A DNA stretch of 64,000 nt, taken from Streptomyces humi. Its GTDB lineage: Bacteria; Actinomycetota; Actinomycetes; Streptomycetales; Streptomycetaceae. Both the position numbers and the translations under genes were made by a program. The DNA lies in the NCBI RefSeq assembly GCF_001005085.2, contig NZ_LBMU02000040.1:141997-205996 (forward strand). The letters are read 5' to 3'. The notes below the pieces were generated by a model, which saw nothing but the letters and a program-made list of their open reading frames with translations, was not told the DNA's origin and made no database searches. Shown piece by piece: positions 8,625 through 17,506 of the stretch (within the stretch, counting starts at the first letter, position 1; each line of letters starts with the position of its first letter).

Positions 8625-9449
8625 CTACTGCGTGACCGCGAAGTGCCGCAGGATCGCCGCGGTCAGTTCCGGGTCGCCCTCCGCCTTCACCCGGTCCGCG
8701 ACCGCCTCCGGGGTGGTGCGGCCGCAGGCCAGCCGGACGTAGGTCTCCCAGTCCAGGGTGAAGATGGCGGCCGGCCCGAGTGCCGGAGTGGCCTCCAGGG
8801 TGCCGCGGCCCTGGATGTCGATCCGGATCGTGCGCAGGAACTCCACCGGCCCGTGCACGTCGAAGATGACGGACGAACTGCGGGGCGCGTCCGCCTCGGT
8901 GGCCACCACCCGGGGCAGCTCGCCGAGCAGTACGTCCCGGGCGACCTGGGCGCCCGGCGAGTCCAGGTTGCCGGGCCGGCCGAGGGCCGCCCGCAGGTCC
9001 TGCTCGTGCACCCACACGTTGAACGCGTGGTTGCGCATGGCCTCTTCGAGGGGGATCTCCTTGCCCATCGGCCCGCGCACGAGGTGCCCCGGCTCCCGCG
9101 ACTCGTTGCGCAGCTGGCGGTTGCGGCGGATGACCGTGTACTCCAGCTCGGAGGTCATCTCCGGCGCCGTGTGGTGGCGTCGTACGTCGACCTGCATCTC
9201 CGTGTACCGCTGGTGCTCGTTCGTGACGTGGTAGAGGTCGCGCGGCAGGGTGTGGATGGGGCGCGGGTCGCCGAGCATCTCGGAGTCCATGCCGATGACA
9301 TGGGAGACGACATCGCGCACCGACCACCCCGGGCACGGCGTCCGCCGGTTCCACTCGCCCTCGACGAGGGGCGTCACCAGCTCGGATATCGCTTCGATGG
9401 AGTGGGTCCAGGCGTCGGCGTAGGGCTGGAGGGTGGGATGCAGACTCAC
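8625..9449 (-). CDS. mycothiol-dependent maleylpyruvate isomerase-fold protein
   Basis: 274 residues from GTG 9449. The N-terminal DinB-like four-helix domain (MDMPI_N) carries TPCPGWSVRDVVSHVIGMD near 39-57, with the metal-binding His, and NHAFNVWVHEQDLRAAL near 150-166 with two further His residues; the C-terminal half is the MDMPI_C/SCP2-like domain. Such proteins use mycothiol as cofactor in isomerisation or detoxification reactions; only a few have known substrates. GTG 9449 begins shortly after GAGGGG; the frame stays open upstream but that stretch looks noncoding. Divergent from the nitrilase-family gene, 184 bases apart. Confidence 0.87.
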   Translation of the reverse strand: MSLHPTLQPYADAWTHSIEAISELVTPLVEGEWNRRTPCPGWSVRDVVSHVIGMDSEMLGDPRPIHTLPRDLYHVTNEHQRYTEMQVDVRRHHTAPEMTSELEYTVIRRNRQLRNESREPGHLVRGPMGKEIPLEEAMRNHAFNVWVHEQDLRAALGRPGNLDSPGAQVARDVLLGELPRVVATEADAPRSSSVIFDVHGPVEFLRTIRIDIQGRGTLEATPALGPAAIFTLDWETYVRLACGRTTPEAVADRVKAEGDPELTAAILRHFAVTQ

Positions 9450-9633
9450 GGAAACGGGACCCCTCGGCGGTCGGTACTCGGGCAGGTTGTGGCGGCGCTG
9501 CCAGCTGGAGGTGGGCTGCTGTCGGCGGGTGTCTTGAGACGCTAAGTTACGCTGCTGTGAGGCACCCCGGCAGTGCTTTCGTGTGACGATCGTAGGCCCG
9601 TGTGGACGACTCGAATGCCAGGACGGTGGTAGT

Positions 9634-10431
9634 GTGCGCGCCTCGCTCATCCAGATCGATGTAAACGAGGGTGAATCGGTCGAATCTCGTCGGCAGCGCG
9701 TGACCGCACTGGTGCGCGAGCAGGCCGGGGCCGATCTGGTGGTGCTGCCCGAGCTGTGGACGACGGGCGCGTTCGCCTACGAGCAGTTCACCACGGAGGC
9801 CGAGCCGCTCGAGGGCCCGACCTACGAGGCCATGGCGAAGGCGGCGAGCGACGCGGGCGTCTGGCTGCACGCCGGTTCGATCCCGGAACGGGACCCTGAC
9901 GGCCCCCTCTACAACACGGCTCTCGTCTTCTCCCCCTCCGGTGAGCTGGCCGCGGCGTACCGCAAGATCCACCGCTTCGGCTTCGACAAGGGTGAGGCGG
10001 TACTGATGGGCGCCGGGCAGGAACTGGTGACCGTCCGGCTCCCCGAGACCACCCTTGGCGTGACCACCTGCTACGACCTCCGGTTCCCCGAGCTCTTCCG
10101 CGGACTCGTCGACGCCGGCGCCGAGACCATGGTGGTCTCCGCGGGCTGGCCCGAGCGGCGACGCGGGCACTGGACGCTGCTGGCCCAGGCACGGGCGGTC
10201 GAGAACCAGGCGTTCGTGCTCGCTTGTGGAACGGCCGGCACGCATGCCGGAGTTCCGCAGGCGGGTCACTCGATCGTGGTCGATCCGTGGGGCGAGGTGC
10301 TGGCCGAGGCGGGCGCCGGCGAGGAGGTCCTCACCGTCGACCTCGACCCGGCCAGGGTCGCCGCGACCCGCGAACAGTTCCCGGCCCTCAAGGACCGCCT
10401 GCTCGGCCTGGACCCGCCCCGCCGCCGCTAG
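9634..10431 (+). CDS. carbon-nitrogen hydrolase (nitrilase superfamily)
   Basis: 265 residues. The catalytic triad is visible: Glu40 in VVLPELW, Lys111 in YRKIHRFGF and Cys146 in TTCYDLRFPE. These branch features match the omega-amidase/Nit-like amidases that hydrolyse short amides, for example deaminated glutamine or glutathione, in the cytoplasm. GTG at 9634 was chosen because the protein then begins with the usual strand (ASLIQIDV); no strong ribosome site is seen. It shares a bidirectional promoter region with the mycothiol-type isomerase gene, so the two may respond to the same stress. Substrate not determined. Confidence 0.88.
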   Translation: MRASLIQIDVNEGESVESRRQRVTALVREQAGADLVVLPELWTTGAFAYEQFTTEAEPLEGPTYEAMAKAASDAGVWLHAGSIPERDPDGPLYNTALVFSPSGELAAAYRKIHRFGFDKGEAVLMGAGQELVTVRLPETTLGVTTCYDLRFPELFRGLVDAGAETMVVSAGWPERRRGHWTLLAQARAVENQAFVLACGTAGTHAGVPQAGHSIVVDPWGEVLAEAGAGEEVLTVDLDPARVAATREQFPALKDRLLGLDPPRRR

Positions 10432-10455
10432 CCCCTCCCGCCGGCCGACGCCCCG

Positions 10456-10950
10456 TCAGTCCTCGTCCCGCTCCTTGTCGGCGAGGTGGATCACGCACAC
10501 CGCGACGGCGATCAGCAGCGCCGGGTCCGCGTCGTCCCGTACGACGTCGACGCCGTAGGTCTCCCGTACGTGCAGCCAGCGCCGGGAGATCACGGCGAGC
10601 AGCTCACCGTCGTACTCGACGGCGAACTCGCGGTCGAGGATCTTGCCGCTGACGTCCAGTTCGGTGCCCTCGGCCAGCCGGACCCGGTAGTGGTTGCGCA
10701 GCAGCGAGAGCCGCTTGCGCCTGATGGTGGCCAGCGGCTCGCCCTCGCGCTCGATCACCATCGTGTCGCGCAGGGCGAACATCTTCTGGTGGAAGTCGAC
10801 GAGGACCCGCCCGTGCCGGTCCTTCAGCTCGAAGGTGTCCCGCAGCCGCATGGCCTTGCCGTCGACGAGGAACACCTTGTCGCCGTGCTCGTCCTCGATC
10901 CAGTAGTCCTCGCCGAAGCCGAGGAGCCGGTCGCGCACCTGGAATCTCAT
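10456..10950 (-). CDS. LURP-one-related protein
   Basis: 164 residues, the whole length fitting the LURP-one/Tubby-like (DUF567) beta-barrel: repeated strand pairs such as DYWIEDEHGDKVFLVDGKA, LRDTFELKDRHG and MVIEREGEPLATIRRK (parts). The fold resembles phospholipid scramblase C-terminal domains, but no enzymatic role is established in bacteria. A final hydrophobic stretch ALLIAVAVCVIHLAD resembles the buried helix of tubby. Its ATG overlaps the stop of the upstream GlxA-type regulator by four bases (ATGA), so the two are translationally coupled. Confidence 0.85.
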   Translation of the reverse strand: MRFQVRDRLLGFGEDYWIEDEHGDKVFLVDGKAMRLRDTFELKDRHGRVLVDFHQKMFALRDTMVIEREGEPLATIRRKRLSLLRNHYRVRLAEGTELDVSGKILDREFAVEYDGELLAVISRRWLHVRETYGVDVVRDDADPALLIAVAVCVIHLADKERDED

Positions 10951-11954
10951 GTCCGTACCCCTTCCCGGCCGACCGGCCCGAAACGCCGACGGTAGCCCGA
11001 CGGGCTGAGCCCCGTCTCGCGCCGCAGCCGGGCGCGCAGGTTGGCGGCCGTACCGAGACCGCTGCGGGCCGCCACCACGTCCAGCCGTTCCTCCCCGCGC
11101 TCGATCAGACGGCAGGCCAGGGCCACCCGTTCGGCCGTCAGCCAGGCCAGCGGGGTGACGCCGAGCTGGGCGCGGAACCGTCGGTGCAGGGTGGCGGGGG
11201 AGACGGCCGCCCGCGCGGCCAGGTCCGCCACGGTCAGCGGTTCGCCCAGCCGTTCCTGCGCCCAGGCCAGCAGCGGGCCGAGCGACTCGGCCGGCACGTC
11301 GGGCACCGGCCGCTCCACGAACTGCCGCTGGCCGCCGTCGCGGTGCGAGGCGAACACCAGCCGCCGGGAGACCGCGTTGGCGACCTCGGCGCCGTGGTCC
11401 TGCCGCCAGATGTGCAGCCCCAGGTCGAGCGCGGCCGCGCTGCCGGAGGCGGTGAGCAGGTCGCCGTCGTCGACGAAGAGCACGTCCGGCCGGAGCAGCA
11501 CCCGGGGGTGCAGTTCCCGGAACGCGTCCGCCCAGCGCCAGTGCGTGGTGGCCGGCCGGCCGTCCAGCAGACCGGCCTCGGCCAGCGCGAAGGTCCCGGT
11601 GCAGAAGCTCACCACCCGCGCCCCGCGCGCGTGCGCGCGCCGGACGGCGTCGAGGACGTCGGCACCGCGCGGGACGACGTTGTCGGGCCGTCCCGGTACG
11701 AGGACCGTGTCCGCCTCGTCCACGGCCGTCAGCCCCGCCACTCCGCTGAGCGTGAAGAAGCCGTGGTTCATGCGCACCTCGCGGGTGGGCGCGCAGAGCG
11801 TCACCTCGTACGGCGGCACGGGCAGCCCCAGCTCGGGCCGCGGCAGCCCGAACAGCTCGGTGGCCACGCCGACCTCGAAGGGATTGGTGCCCGCGTCGAC
11901 GATCACGGCGACCCGATGGCTCGACCGCGCCGACTGAGAGGATCCTTGCGACAT
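10947..11954 (-). CDS. GlxA-type AraC family regulator with DJ-1/PfpI domain
   Basis: 335 residues. The N-terminal DJ-1/PfpI-like amidotransferase domain (about 12-185) contains VVSFCTGTFALAEAGLL with the elbow Cys, but such regulators usually lack enzyme activity and use it for ligand sensing. The C-terminal AraC double helix-turn-helix (about 232-325) has AVSPATLHRRFRAQLG and the second helix region ending SPSGYRRRF. It probably controls its own operon with the LURP-one gene or the divergent cupin gene, whose start lies 53 bases away. Inducer unknown. Confidence 0.9.
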   Translation of the reverse strand: MSQGSSQSARSSHRVAVIVDAGTNPFEVGVATELFGLPRPELGLPVPPYEVTLCAPTREVRMNHGFFTLSGVAGLTAVDEADTVLVPGRPDNVVPRGADVLDAVRRAHARGARVVSFCTGTFALAEAGLLDGRPATTHWRWADAFRELHPRVLLRPDVLFVDDGDLLTASGSAAALDLGLHIWRQDHGAEVANAVSRRLVFASHRDGGQRQFVERPVPDVPAESLGPLLAWAQERLGEPLTVADLAARAAVSPATLHRRFRAQLGVTPLAWLTAERVALACRLIERGEERLDVVAARSGLGTAANLRARLRRETGLSPSGYRRRFGPVGREGVRT

Positions 11955-12007
11955 GTGCGATTTCTAGCACTCACGCGGGTGCCGGCCGAGGCTCCAGGAT
12001 GATCGCC

Positions 12008-12400
12008 ATGACCAGCCAACCCGTCTCCCTCGCCCACGCCCTCGCCTCCTTCGAGGACCTGTGGAGCCCGCGCATCGTCACCGCCGTGAACGACTACGAC
12101 GTCCGCGTCGCCAAGGTCGAGGGCGAGCACCTCTGGCACGTCCACGACCACACCGACGAGTTCTTCCTGGTCCTGGCGGGCGAGCTGCGCATCGCCCTGC
12201 GGGAGCCGGCCGGTGAGCGCACGGTCGTCCTCCCGAAGGGCTCGGTCTTCACCGTCCCCCGTGGCACGGAGCACAAGCCGGCCGCCCCGGCCGGAGCGTC
12301 GATCCTCCTCTTCGAACCGACCGGCACCTCCACGGTCGGCGACCGCCACGACGACGTCCCGGACCACGTGGATGCCACGACGGGTCACGCACTGCCCTGA
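12008..12400 (+). CDS. cupin domain protein
   Basis: 130 residues, a single small beta-barrel. The first cupin motif is HLWHVHDHTDEFFLVLAGEL (near 42-61), with the metal-binding His and Glu residues, and the second is GTEHKP with the last His. Probable metal-bound cytoplasmic protein; no specific reaction can be assigned. ATG at 12008 has AGGA 8 bases upstream; ATG at 11999 is an alternative. It is divergent from the GlxA-type regulator, which is a reasonable candidate to control it. Confidence 0.85.
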   Translation: MTSQPVSLAHALASFEDLWSPRIVTAVNDYDVRVAKVEGEHLWHVHDHTDEFFLVLAGELRIALREPAGERTVVLPKGSVFTVPRGTEHKPAAPAGASILLFEPTGTSTVGDRHDDVPDHVDATTGHALP

Positions 12401-12465
12401 CCAGCGAAGATCCCGGTTGTCCACAGGCTGGACCGCTTGTCGGCGGTGAGTGGCACCCTTGATCC

Positions 12466-14301
12466 ATGAGCGACACATCCCCGGCCCCCACCCCGCGCCG
12501 CGTTCGCGTCCGTGCCCCCGAGCTGATCGGCAAGGGCGGCTGGCTGAACACAGGTGGCAAGCAGTACACCCTCGCGGACCTGCGAGGGCGCATCGTCGTC
12601 CTCGACTTCTGGACTTTCTGTTGCGTGAACTGCCTGCACGTCCTCGACGAGCTGCGTGAGTTGGAGGAGCGGCATCGGGACACGGTGGTGGTCGTCGGGG
12701 TGCATTCGCCGAAGTTCGTGCACGAGGCGGAGCACCGGGCCGTCGTGGACGCCGTGGAGCGGTACGGCGTGGCGCACCCGGTGCTCGACGACCCGGAGCT
12801 GGCCACCTGGAAGCAGTACGCGGTCCGGGCCTGGCCGACGCTGGTGGTGATCGACCCCGAGGGATACGTGGTCGCGCAGCACGCCGGTGAGGGGCACGCG
12901 CACGCGATCGCGCGGCTGGTGGAGGAGCTGGAGGCGGAACACGGGGCGAAGGGCACCCTGCGGCGCGGCGACGGCCCGTACGTGGCGCCGGAGCCGGAGC
13001 CGACCGCGCTGCGTTTCCCCGGCAAGGCGCTGCTGCTTCCCTCTGGGAACTTCCTGGTCAGTGACACCACCCGGCACCGGCTGGTGGAGCTGGCGGAGGA
13101 CGCGGAGACCGTCGTGCGGCGGATCGGCTCCGGGACGCGCGGCTTCGCGGACGGCACGGCGGCCGAGGCCTCCTTCAGTGAGCCGCAGGGGCTGGCGCTC
13201 CTCGACGACGGTTCGGTGGTCGTCGCCGACACCGTCAACCACGCGCTACGGCGCCTGGACCTGACCACCGGTGAGGTCACCACCCTCGCCGGCACCGGAC
13301 GCCAGTGGTGGCAGGGCTCCCCGACCGCGGGGGCGGCCCGCGAGATCGACCTGTCCTCCCCCTGGGACGTGGCGGTCTTCGGCGGAAAGGTGTGGATCGC
13401 CATGGCGGGCGTGCACCAGCTGTGGACGTACGACCCGCGGGCGGGGACGGTGGCGGTGGCCGCGGGCACCACCAACGAGGGGCTGGTGGACGGTCCGGCC
13501 GGTGAGGCCTGGTTCGCCCAGCCGTCCGGTCTCGCGGCCACCGAGGACCGGCTGTGGCTCGCGGACTCCGAGACGAGCGCCCTGCGCTGGGTCGACCTGG
13601 AGGGCCACGTCCACACCGCGGTGGGGACGGGGCTGTTCGACTTCGGGCACCGCGACGGCGCGGCCGGGCAGGCCCTGTTCCAGCATCCGCTGGGGGTGAC
13701 CGTCCTTCCCGACGGTTCGGTGGCGGTGTCCGACACCTACAACCACGCGCTGCGCCGCTACGACCCGGCGACCGGTGAGGTCAGCACGCTGGCGACGGAC
13801 CTGCGGGAGCCGAGCGGCGCGGTGCTGGCCGGCGACGACATCGTGGTGGTGGAGTCGGCCCGGCACCGGCTGACCCGGCTGCGCCTGCCCGAGGAGGCGG
13901 TCCGGGTGGCGTCGGTGGCCCACCGCACCCAGCGGGCGGCCACCGAGGTCGCTCCGGGCGAGCTCCGCCTGGACGTGATCTTCCAGGCTCCGGCGGGCCA
14001 GAAGCTGGACACGAGGTACGGCCCGTCGACGCGGCTCCTCGTGTCGTCGACCCCGCCGGAACTGCTCGCCGAGGGCGAGGGCGCCGACACCGGCCTGTCC
14101 AGAGCCCTGACGCTGAACCCGGCGGTCCAGGAAGGGGTCCTGCACGTCTCGGCCATGGCCGCCTCCTGTGACGACGACCCGGCGAACCAGTACCCGGCCT
14201 GCCATGTGCACCAGCAGGACTGGGGGGTGCCGGTGCGGATCACGGAGGGTGGGGCGAGCCGGCTGCCCCTTGTCCTGGCCGGGATGGATCAGGACACCTG
14301 A
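12466..14301 (+). CDS. NHLRC2-like thioredoxin/NHL-repeat protein
   Basis: 611 residues. A thioredoxin-like domain (about 15-150) carries WTFCCVNCLHVLDEL, that is a CVNC redox motif with an extra Cys in front, as in animal NHLRC2. It is followed by an NHL beta-propeller (about 180-475) with recurrent SEPQGLALLDDGSVVVADT-like blades and a C-terminal beta domain (from about 490) ending in a Cys pair region SCDDDPANQYPACHVHQ. No signal peptide is seen, so it is likely cytoplasmic. The family function in bacteria is not known; a redox scaffold is plausible. It appears to be transcribed alone. Confidence 0.88.
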   Translation: MSDTSPAPTPRRVRVRAPELIGKGGWLNTGGKQYTLADLRGRIVVLDFWTFCCVNCLHVLDELRELEERHRDTVVVVGVHSPKFVHEAEHRAVVDAVERYGVAHPVLDDPELATWKQYAVRAWPTLVVIDPEGYVVAQHAGEGHAHAIARLVEELEAEHGAKGTLRRGDGPYVAPEPEPTALRFPGKALLLPSGNFLVSDTTRHRLVELAEDAETVVRRIGSGTRGFADGTAAEASFSEPQGLALLDDGSVVVADTVNHALRRLDLTTGEVTTLAGTGRQWWQGSPTAGAAREIDLSSPWDVAVFGGKVWIAMAGVHQLWTYDPRAGTVAVAAGTTNEGLVDGPAGEAWFAQPSGLAATEDRLWLADSETSALRWVDLEGHVHTAVGTGLFDFGHRDGAAGQALFQHPLGVTVLPDGSVAVSDTYNHALRRYDPATGEVSTLATDLREPSGAVLAGDDIVVVESARHRLTRLRLPEEAVRVASVAHRTQRAATEVAPGELRLDVIFQAPAGQKLDTRYGPSTRLLVSSTPPELLAEGEGADTGLSRALTLNPAVQEGVLHVSAMAASCDDDPANQYPACHVHQQDWGVPVRITEGGASRLPLVLAGMDQDT

Positions 14302-14345
14302 GGGCGGCGCCCCGGCAGGGGCGCGGGGGCGGTGCCGATCTGCGG

Positions 14346-14504
14346 CTACCGCCGTCGCGGGGCCAGCTTGAACAGGGCCACCCCGGCCGCCACCAGCGTC
14401 GTGGCCGCCACCACCATCGCCATGCTGTTGATCCACAGCCCGGTGGCGGCCAGGGTCGCACCTCCGGCGCCGGTCGTGCCCGCGCCGATCACTCTGCCGT
14501 ACAT
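14346..14504 (-). CDS. small membrane protein, 52 residues
   Basis: A short gene with a strong ribosome site (AGGAGAAA, 5 bases before ATG 14504) 31 bases downstream of the glycosyltransferase gene on the same strand, so almost certainly in its operon. The product begins MYGRVIGAGTTGAGG, has one or two hydrophobic segments (residues 5-22 and 24-45) and ends in PRRR. It may be a membrane accessory of the glycosyltransferase. No family recognised. Confidence 0.72.
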   Translation of the reverse strand: MYGRVIGAGTTGAGGATLAATGLWINSMAMVVAATTLVAAGVALFKLAPRRR

Positions 14505-14534
14505 CGCTTTTCTCCTATGCGAATTGAAGGGGTC

Positions 14535-15641
14535 TCACGTCGCCACCCACTTCTCCTCGCTGCGGCGGACCAGCCCCCACAGCGAGGTGAAGTAGACGGC
14601 GTGCTGGAAGAGGTCGTAGAGCATCTCCGGGACCATCAGCGCGGCGACCAGGACGGCCTTGGGCCCCGCCCGCCGTACGGAGACGGTCTTCTCGACCACG
14701 AAGATCAGGCCGATCGCCGTCCAGAACGGCGAGAAGCCGGGCCAGCCGTACAGCGCGGTGTAAGTGGCCATGTAGGTCAGGTAGATCAGGAAGGAGAGCG
14801 CGCCGAAACCCATCAGGAACTGCTGCATGAAGTAACGGGCGGTGACCCGGGTCCAGCCGTAGTCGCGGAGGTTCTCCAGCGCGCCGCGCTGCCAGCGCAG
14901 CCGCTGGTGCCACAGTTTCGGCAGGGTCGGCATGACCTCGGTGGTGACCGAGCAGCCGGCCGGGGACATGGCCCGGTAGCCGAGGGTCTTGACCGCCTTG
15001 GTCATCTCGTCGTCCTCGGTGAGCGAGGCGAGGCTGTAGTAGCTGGTGCCGCCGCCGAGTTCGCCGGCCCGCCGGGCCGCGCGGACCTCGCGCAGCACCC
15101 GGGCGCGGAACATCGTGCCGGTGCCGGTGAGGACCTGGGCCTTGCCGCCGGTGCGTTCCAGCTCCCAGGCGTAGCGGTGGAACTCCATGCGCTGGAGCAG
15201 GCCGAGGAAGCCGCCGCCGTCCTCGCCGTAGAAGACGCCGCCGACCGCGCCGACCTTGCGGTTGAAGGTGGCGATGGCGGTCTCGGCGAACCAGGGGTTG
15301 AGGACGGTGTCGGCGTCCTGGACGAGGACCAGGTCGCGGTCGTCCAGGTGCGGCAGTGCCCAGGAGATGGCCTGGTTGAGGGCGCCGGCCTTCTTGTGGG
15401 TGTTGCCCTGGGTCTGGAAGACCTGGGCGCCGTGCGCGGCGGCGATGACGGCGGTGTCGTCGGTGCAGTTGTCGGCGACGACCACGATCAGGTCGGGGCG
15501 CCGGGTCTGCTCCCAGAGGCCGTCGATCGCGGCGAAGATACGTTCCTGCTCGTTGTGGGCCGGGATCAGGACGACGAGTCTCGGCCGGTCGGCGGGCTCC
15601 TCCGGGGCGGCGTGGGCGCGGCGCGCGGCATGACGGCGCAC
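14535..15641 (-). CDS. membrane glycosyltransferase, GT2 family
   Basis: 368 residues. GT-A domain first: LVVLIPAHNEQERI (about 22-35), VVVADNCTDD, DLVLVQDADTVLN (metal-binding DxD) and SLTEDDEM; then HQRLRWQRG, the Q(x)xRW motif of processive enzymes such as cellulose and hyaluronan synthases. Three or more C-terminal membrane segments (about 275-355) anchor it. It likely polymerises or exports a surface polysaccharide from a nucleotide sugar. GTG start, with a run of six G 9 bases upstream. In operon with the 52-residue membrane protein. Confidence 0.88.
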   Translation of the reverse strand: MRRHAARRAHAAPEEPADRPRLVVLIPAHNEQERIFAAIDGLWEQTRRPDLIVVVADNCTDDTAVIAAAHGAQVFQTQGNTHKKAGALNQAISWALPHLDDRDLVLVQDADTVLNPWFAETAIATFNRKVGAVGGVFYGEDGGGFLGLLQRMEFHRYAWELERTGGKAQVLTGTGTMFRARVLREVRAARRAGELGGGTSYYSLASLTEDDEMTKAVKTLGYRAMSPAGCSVTTEVMPTLPKLWHQRLRWQRGALENLRDYGWTRVTARYFMQQFLMGFGALSFLIYLTYMATYTALYGWPGFSPFWTAIGLIFVVEKTVSVRRAGPKAVLVAALMVPEMLYDLFQHAVYFTSLWGLVRRSEEKWVAT

Positions 15642-15807
15642 GGCTCGTACCCCCCGTCGTGAAAAGCCGTGGTGGGCCCGGAAGGCGATATTCCGGACCC
15701 GTCAGTGATCCACAGTCTTCACCAAACCCCTACAACTCCGGTAGTTGAACCCTGTAACGGATTGCTCACGGTTGCCTGTGATGGCCCTGTGAGTACGGCC
15801 TTGTCCG

Positions 15808-16059
15808 TTACACGCCATACCCGTCCGTGTATCCGTCACGGTGGTGATGGTGCCGTTCCTCCTCGACGACCGTCGCGGCGGGCGGCACCATGACCCGCCG
15901 ACGGCGGGCGATGCTGCTGAACGTGGCGACGCCGATGATGCCGACGGCCATCAGGATCAGGCCCACGACGTCGAGGTTGACGCCCTGCATGTGCCAGTCG
16001 GTCGCGAACGTGAGGATGGCCCCCACGGCGATGAGGATGATGCACCCGCCGAGCCCCAT
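15808..16059 (-). CDS. small two-helix membrane protein (DUF6458-like)
   Basis: 83 residues: two hydrophobic helices (about 3-20 and 28-46) joined by a short loop (TDWHMQGVNLDVVG), then a basic RRRR stop-transfer and a hydrophilic tail rich in His and Glu (EEERHHHHRDGY). This layout is shared by a widespread actinobacterial family of unknown role. The hydrophobic part suggests a monotopic hairpin with a cytoplasmic tail that may bind metal. Start ATG 16059 has GGGGAGG upstream. Confidence 0.8.
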   Translation of the reverse strand: MGLGGCIILIAVGAILTFATDWHMQGVNLDVVGLILMAVGIIGVATFSSIARRRRVMVPPAATVVEEERHHHHRDGYTDGYGV

Positions 16060-16146
16060 GAGCGTTGCCTCCCCTTCAGGTTCGGTGGTGGTTCCGGTGC
16101 ACTCCGGGTACCCAGGGGCGGGCGGGCCATGTCAACTCCCCTGCCG

Positions 16147-17433
16147 CTACCCCTCCAGGAACGCCACCAGAGCGTTCGCCAGCAGGAACGGGTCGTCGGC
16201 GCCGCAGAGTTCGCGGGCGCTGTGCATGGAGAGGATCGCCGCGCCGATGTCGACGGTCCGGATGCCGTGGCGGGCCGCGGTGATCGGGCCGATCGTGGTG
16301 CCGCACGGCATGGAGTTGTTGGAGACGAAGGTCTGGAAGGGCACCCCGGCCCGCTCGCAGGCGGCGGCGAAGACCGCGCGGCCCGTGCCGTCCGTCGCAT
16401 AGCGGTTGTTGACGTTGACCTTGAGGATCGGACCGCCGTTGACCCGGGGGTGGTGCGTCGGGTCGTGCCGCTCCGCGTAGTTGGGGTGGACGGCGTGACC
16501 GGTGTCGGAGGACAGGCAGACGGTGCCCGCGAAGGCCCGGGCCCGGTCCTCGTACGAACCGCCGCGCGCCAGCACCGAGCGCTCCAGGACGTTGCCGAGC
16601 AGCGGTCCGTCCGCGCCGGTGTCCGACTGGGAGCCGGTCTCCTCGTGGTCGAAGGCGGCCAGCACGGGGATGTACGGCGGTTCCGCGGCGCCGGTCGCCA
16701 CGGCCGCCAGCGCCGCCGTTCCGGCGTGCACGGAGAGCAGGTTGTCCATCCGGGGACCGGCCAGCAGTTCCTCGGAGCGGCCCAGGTAGGCCGGCGGCTC
16801 GACGGCGTAGGTCATCAGGTCCCAGCCGGTGACCGAGCCGGGCGCCAGGTCCGCCTCCTGCTCCAGGAAGGCGATCAGGTCGCCGTCGCGGATGTCGTCG
16901 CCGAGGCCCCAGATCGGCTGGAGGTGGCGCTGCTTGTCCAGCTTGAGCCCGTCACTGCTGACCGTCCGGTCCAGGTGGATGGCGAGCTGCGGCACCCGCA
17001 GCAGCGGCCGGTGCACGTCGACCAGGCGGGTGGAGCCGTCCCGCAGGCTGAGCCGGCCCGCCAGCCCCAGGTCGCGGTCGAGCCAGGAGTTCATCAGCGG
17101 GCCGCCGTAGATCTCCACGGCGACCTGGCGGAAGCCGTGCGCCCCGGTGTCCGGGCGGGGCTTGACCCGCAGGTTCGGGGAGTCGGTGTGCGCGCCGACG
17201 ATCCGGAACGGCGTGTGCGGCGCGGCCCCCTCCGGGACGTACCAGGCGATGAGCGCCCCACCGCGCAGGACGTACCGGCCGCCGCTCGCCCCCTCCCACG
17301 CATCCGTCTCGGCGACCTGCCGGAAACCGGCCTTCTCCAGCCGCTCGGCGGCGTTCGCCACCGCGTGGTAGGGCGTCGGACTGGCCGCGAGGAAGGACAT
17401 CAGGTCGTCGGTGTGGCCGCGATCGAAACTCAT
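16147..17433 (-). CDS. apeB: M18 family aminopeptidase
   Basis: Cytoplasmic metallo-aminopeptidase, 428 residues, full length for the aspartyl-aminopeptidase family. Metal and catalytic residues are visible: His in IVGAHTDSPNLRVK, Asp in GPRMDNLLS, the Glu pair in FDHEETGSQS, Asp in SSDTGHAVHPNY and His in ILSMHSARELCG. The interdigitated M18 domain lies at about 90-220. It removes N-terminal residues from peptides, probably recycling them. ATG at 17433 has AAGG 8 bases upstream; a GTG three codons earlier is possible. Convergent with nothing; a terminator of the acyl-CoA dehydrogenase gene lies just upstream. Confidence 0.92.
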   Translation of the reverse strand: MSFDRGHTDDLMSFLAASPTPYHAVANAAERLEKAGFRQVAETDAWEGASGGRYVLRGGALIAWYVPEGAAPHTPFRIVGAHTDSPNLRVKPRPDTGAHGFRQVAVEIYGGPLMNSWLDRDLGLAGRLSLRDGSTRLVDVHRPLLRVPQLAIHLDRTVSSDGLKLDKQRHLQPIWGLGDDIRDGDLIAFLEQEADLAPGSVTGWDLMTYAVEPPAYLGRSEELLAGPRMDNLLSVHAGTAALAAVATGAAEPPYIPVLAAFDHEETGSQSDTGADGPLLGNVLERSVLARGGSYEDRARAFAGTVCLSSDTGHAVHPNYAERHDPTHHPRVNGGPILKVNVNNRYATDGTGRAVFAAACERAGVPFQTFVSNNSMPCGTTIGPITAARHGIRTVDIGAAILSMHSARELCGADDPFLLANALVAFLEG

Positions 17434-17454
17434 GTGCTTCACCTTAACGACGTA

Positions 17455-17490
17455 CGGAGGCCCGCTCCCCTCAAGGGGAACGGGCCTCCG
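17455..17490 (-). terminator. terminator after the acyl-CoA dehydrogenase gene
   Basis: A 10-base perfect outer stem (17455-17464 with 17481-17490) continued by an inner TCCCC/GGGGA stem around a TCAA loop. It lies 17 bases downstream of the acyl-CoA dehydrogenase stop and before the aminopeptidase start on the same strand. Confidence 0.8.
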
Positions 17491-17506
17491 GGAACGGACC
17501 GGTGGA

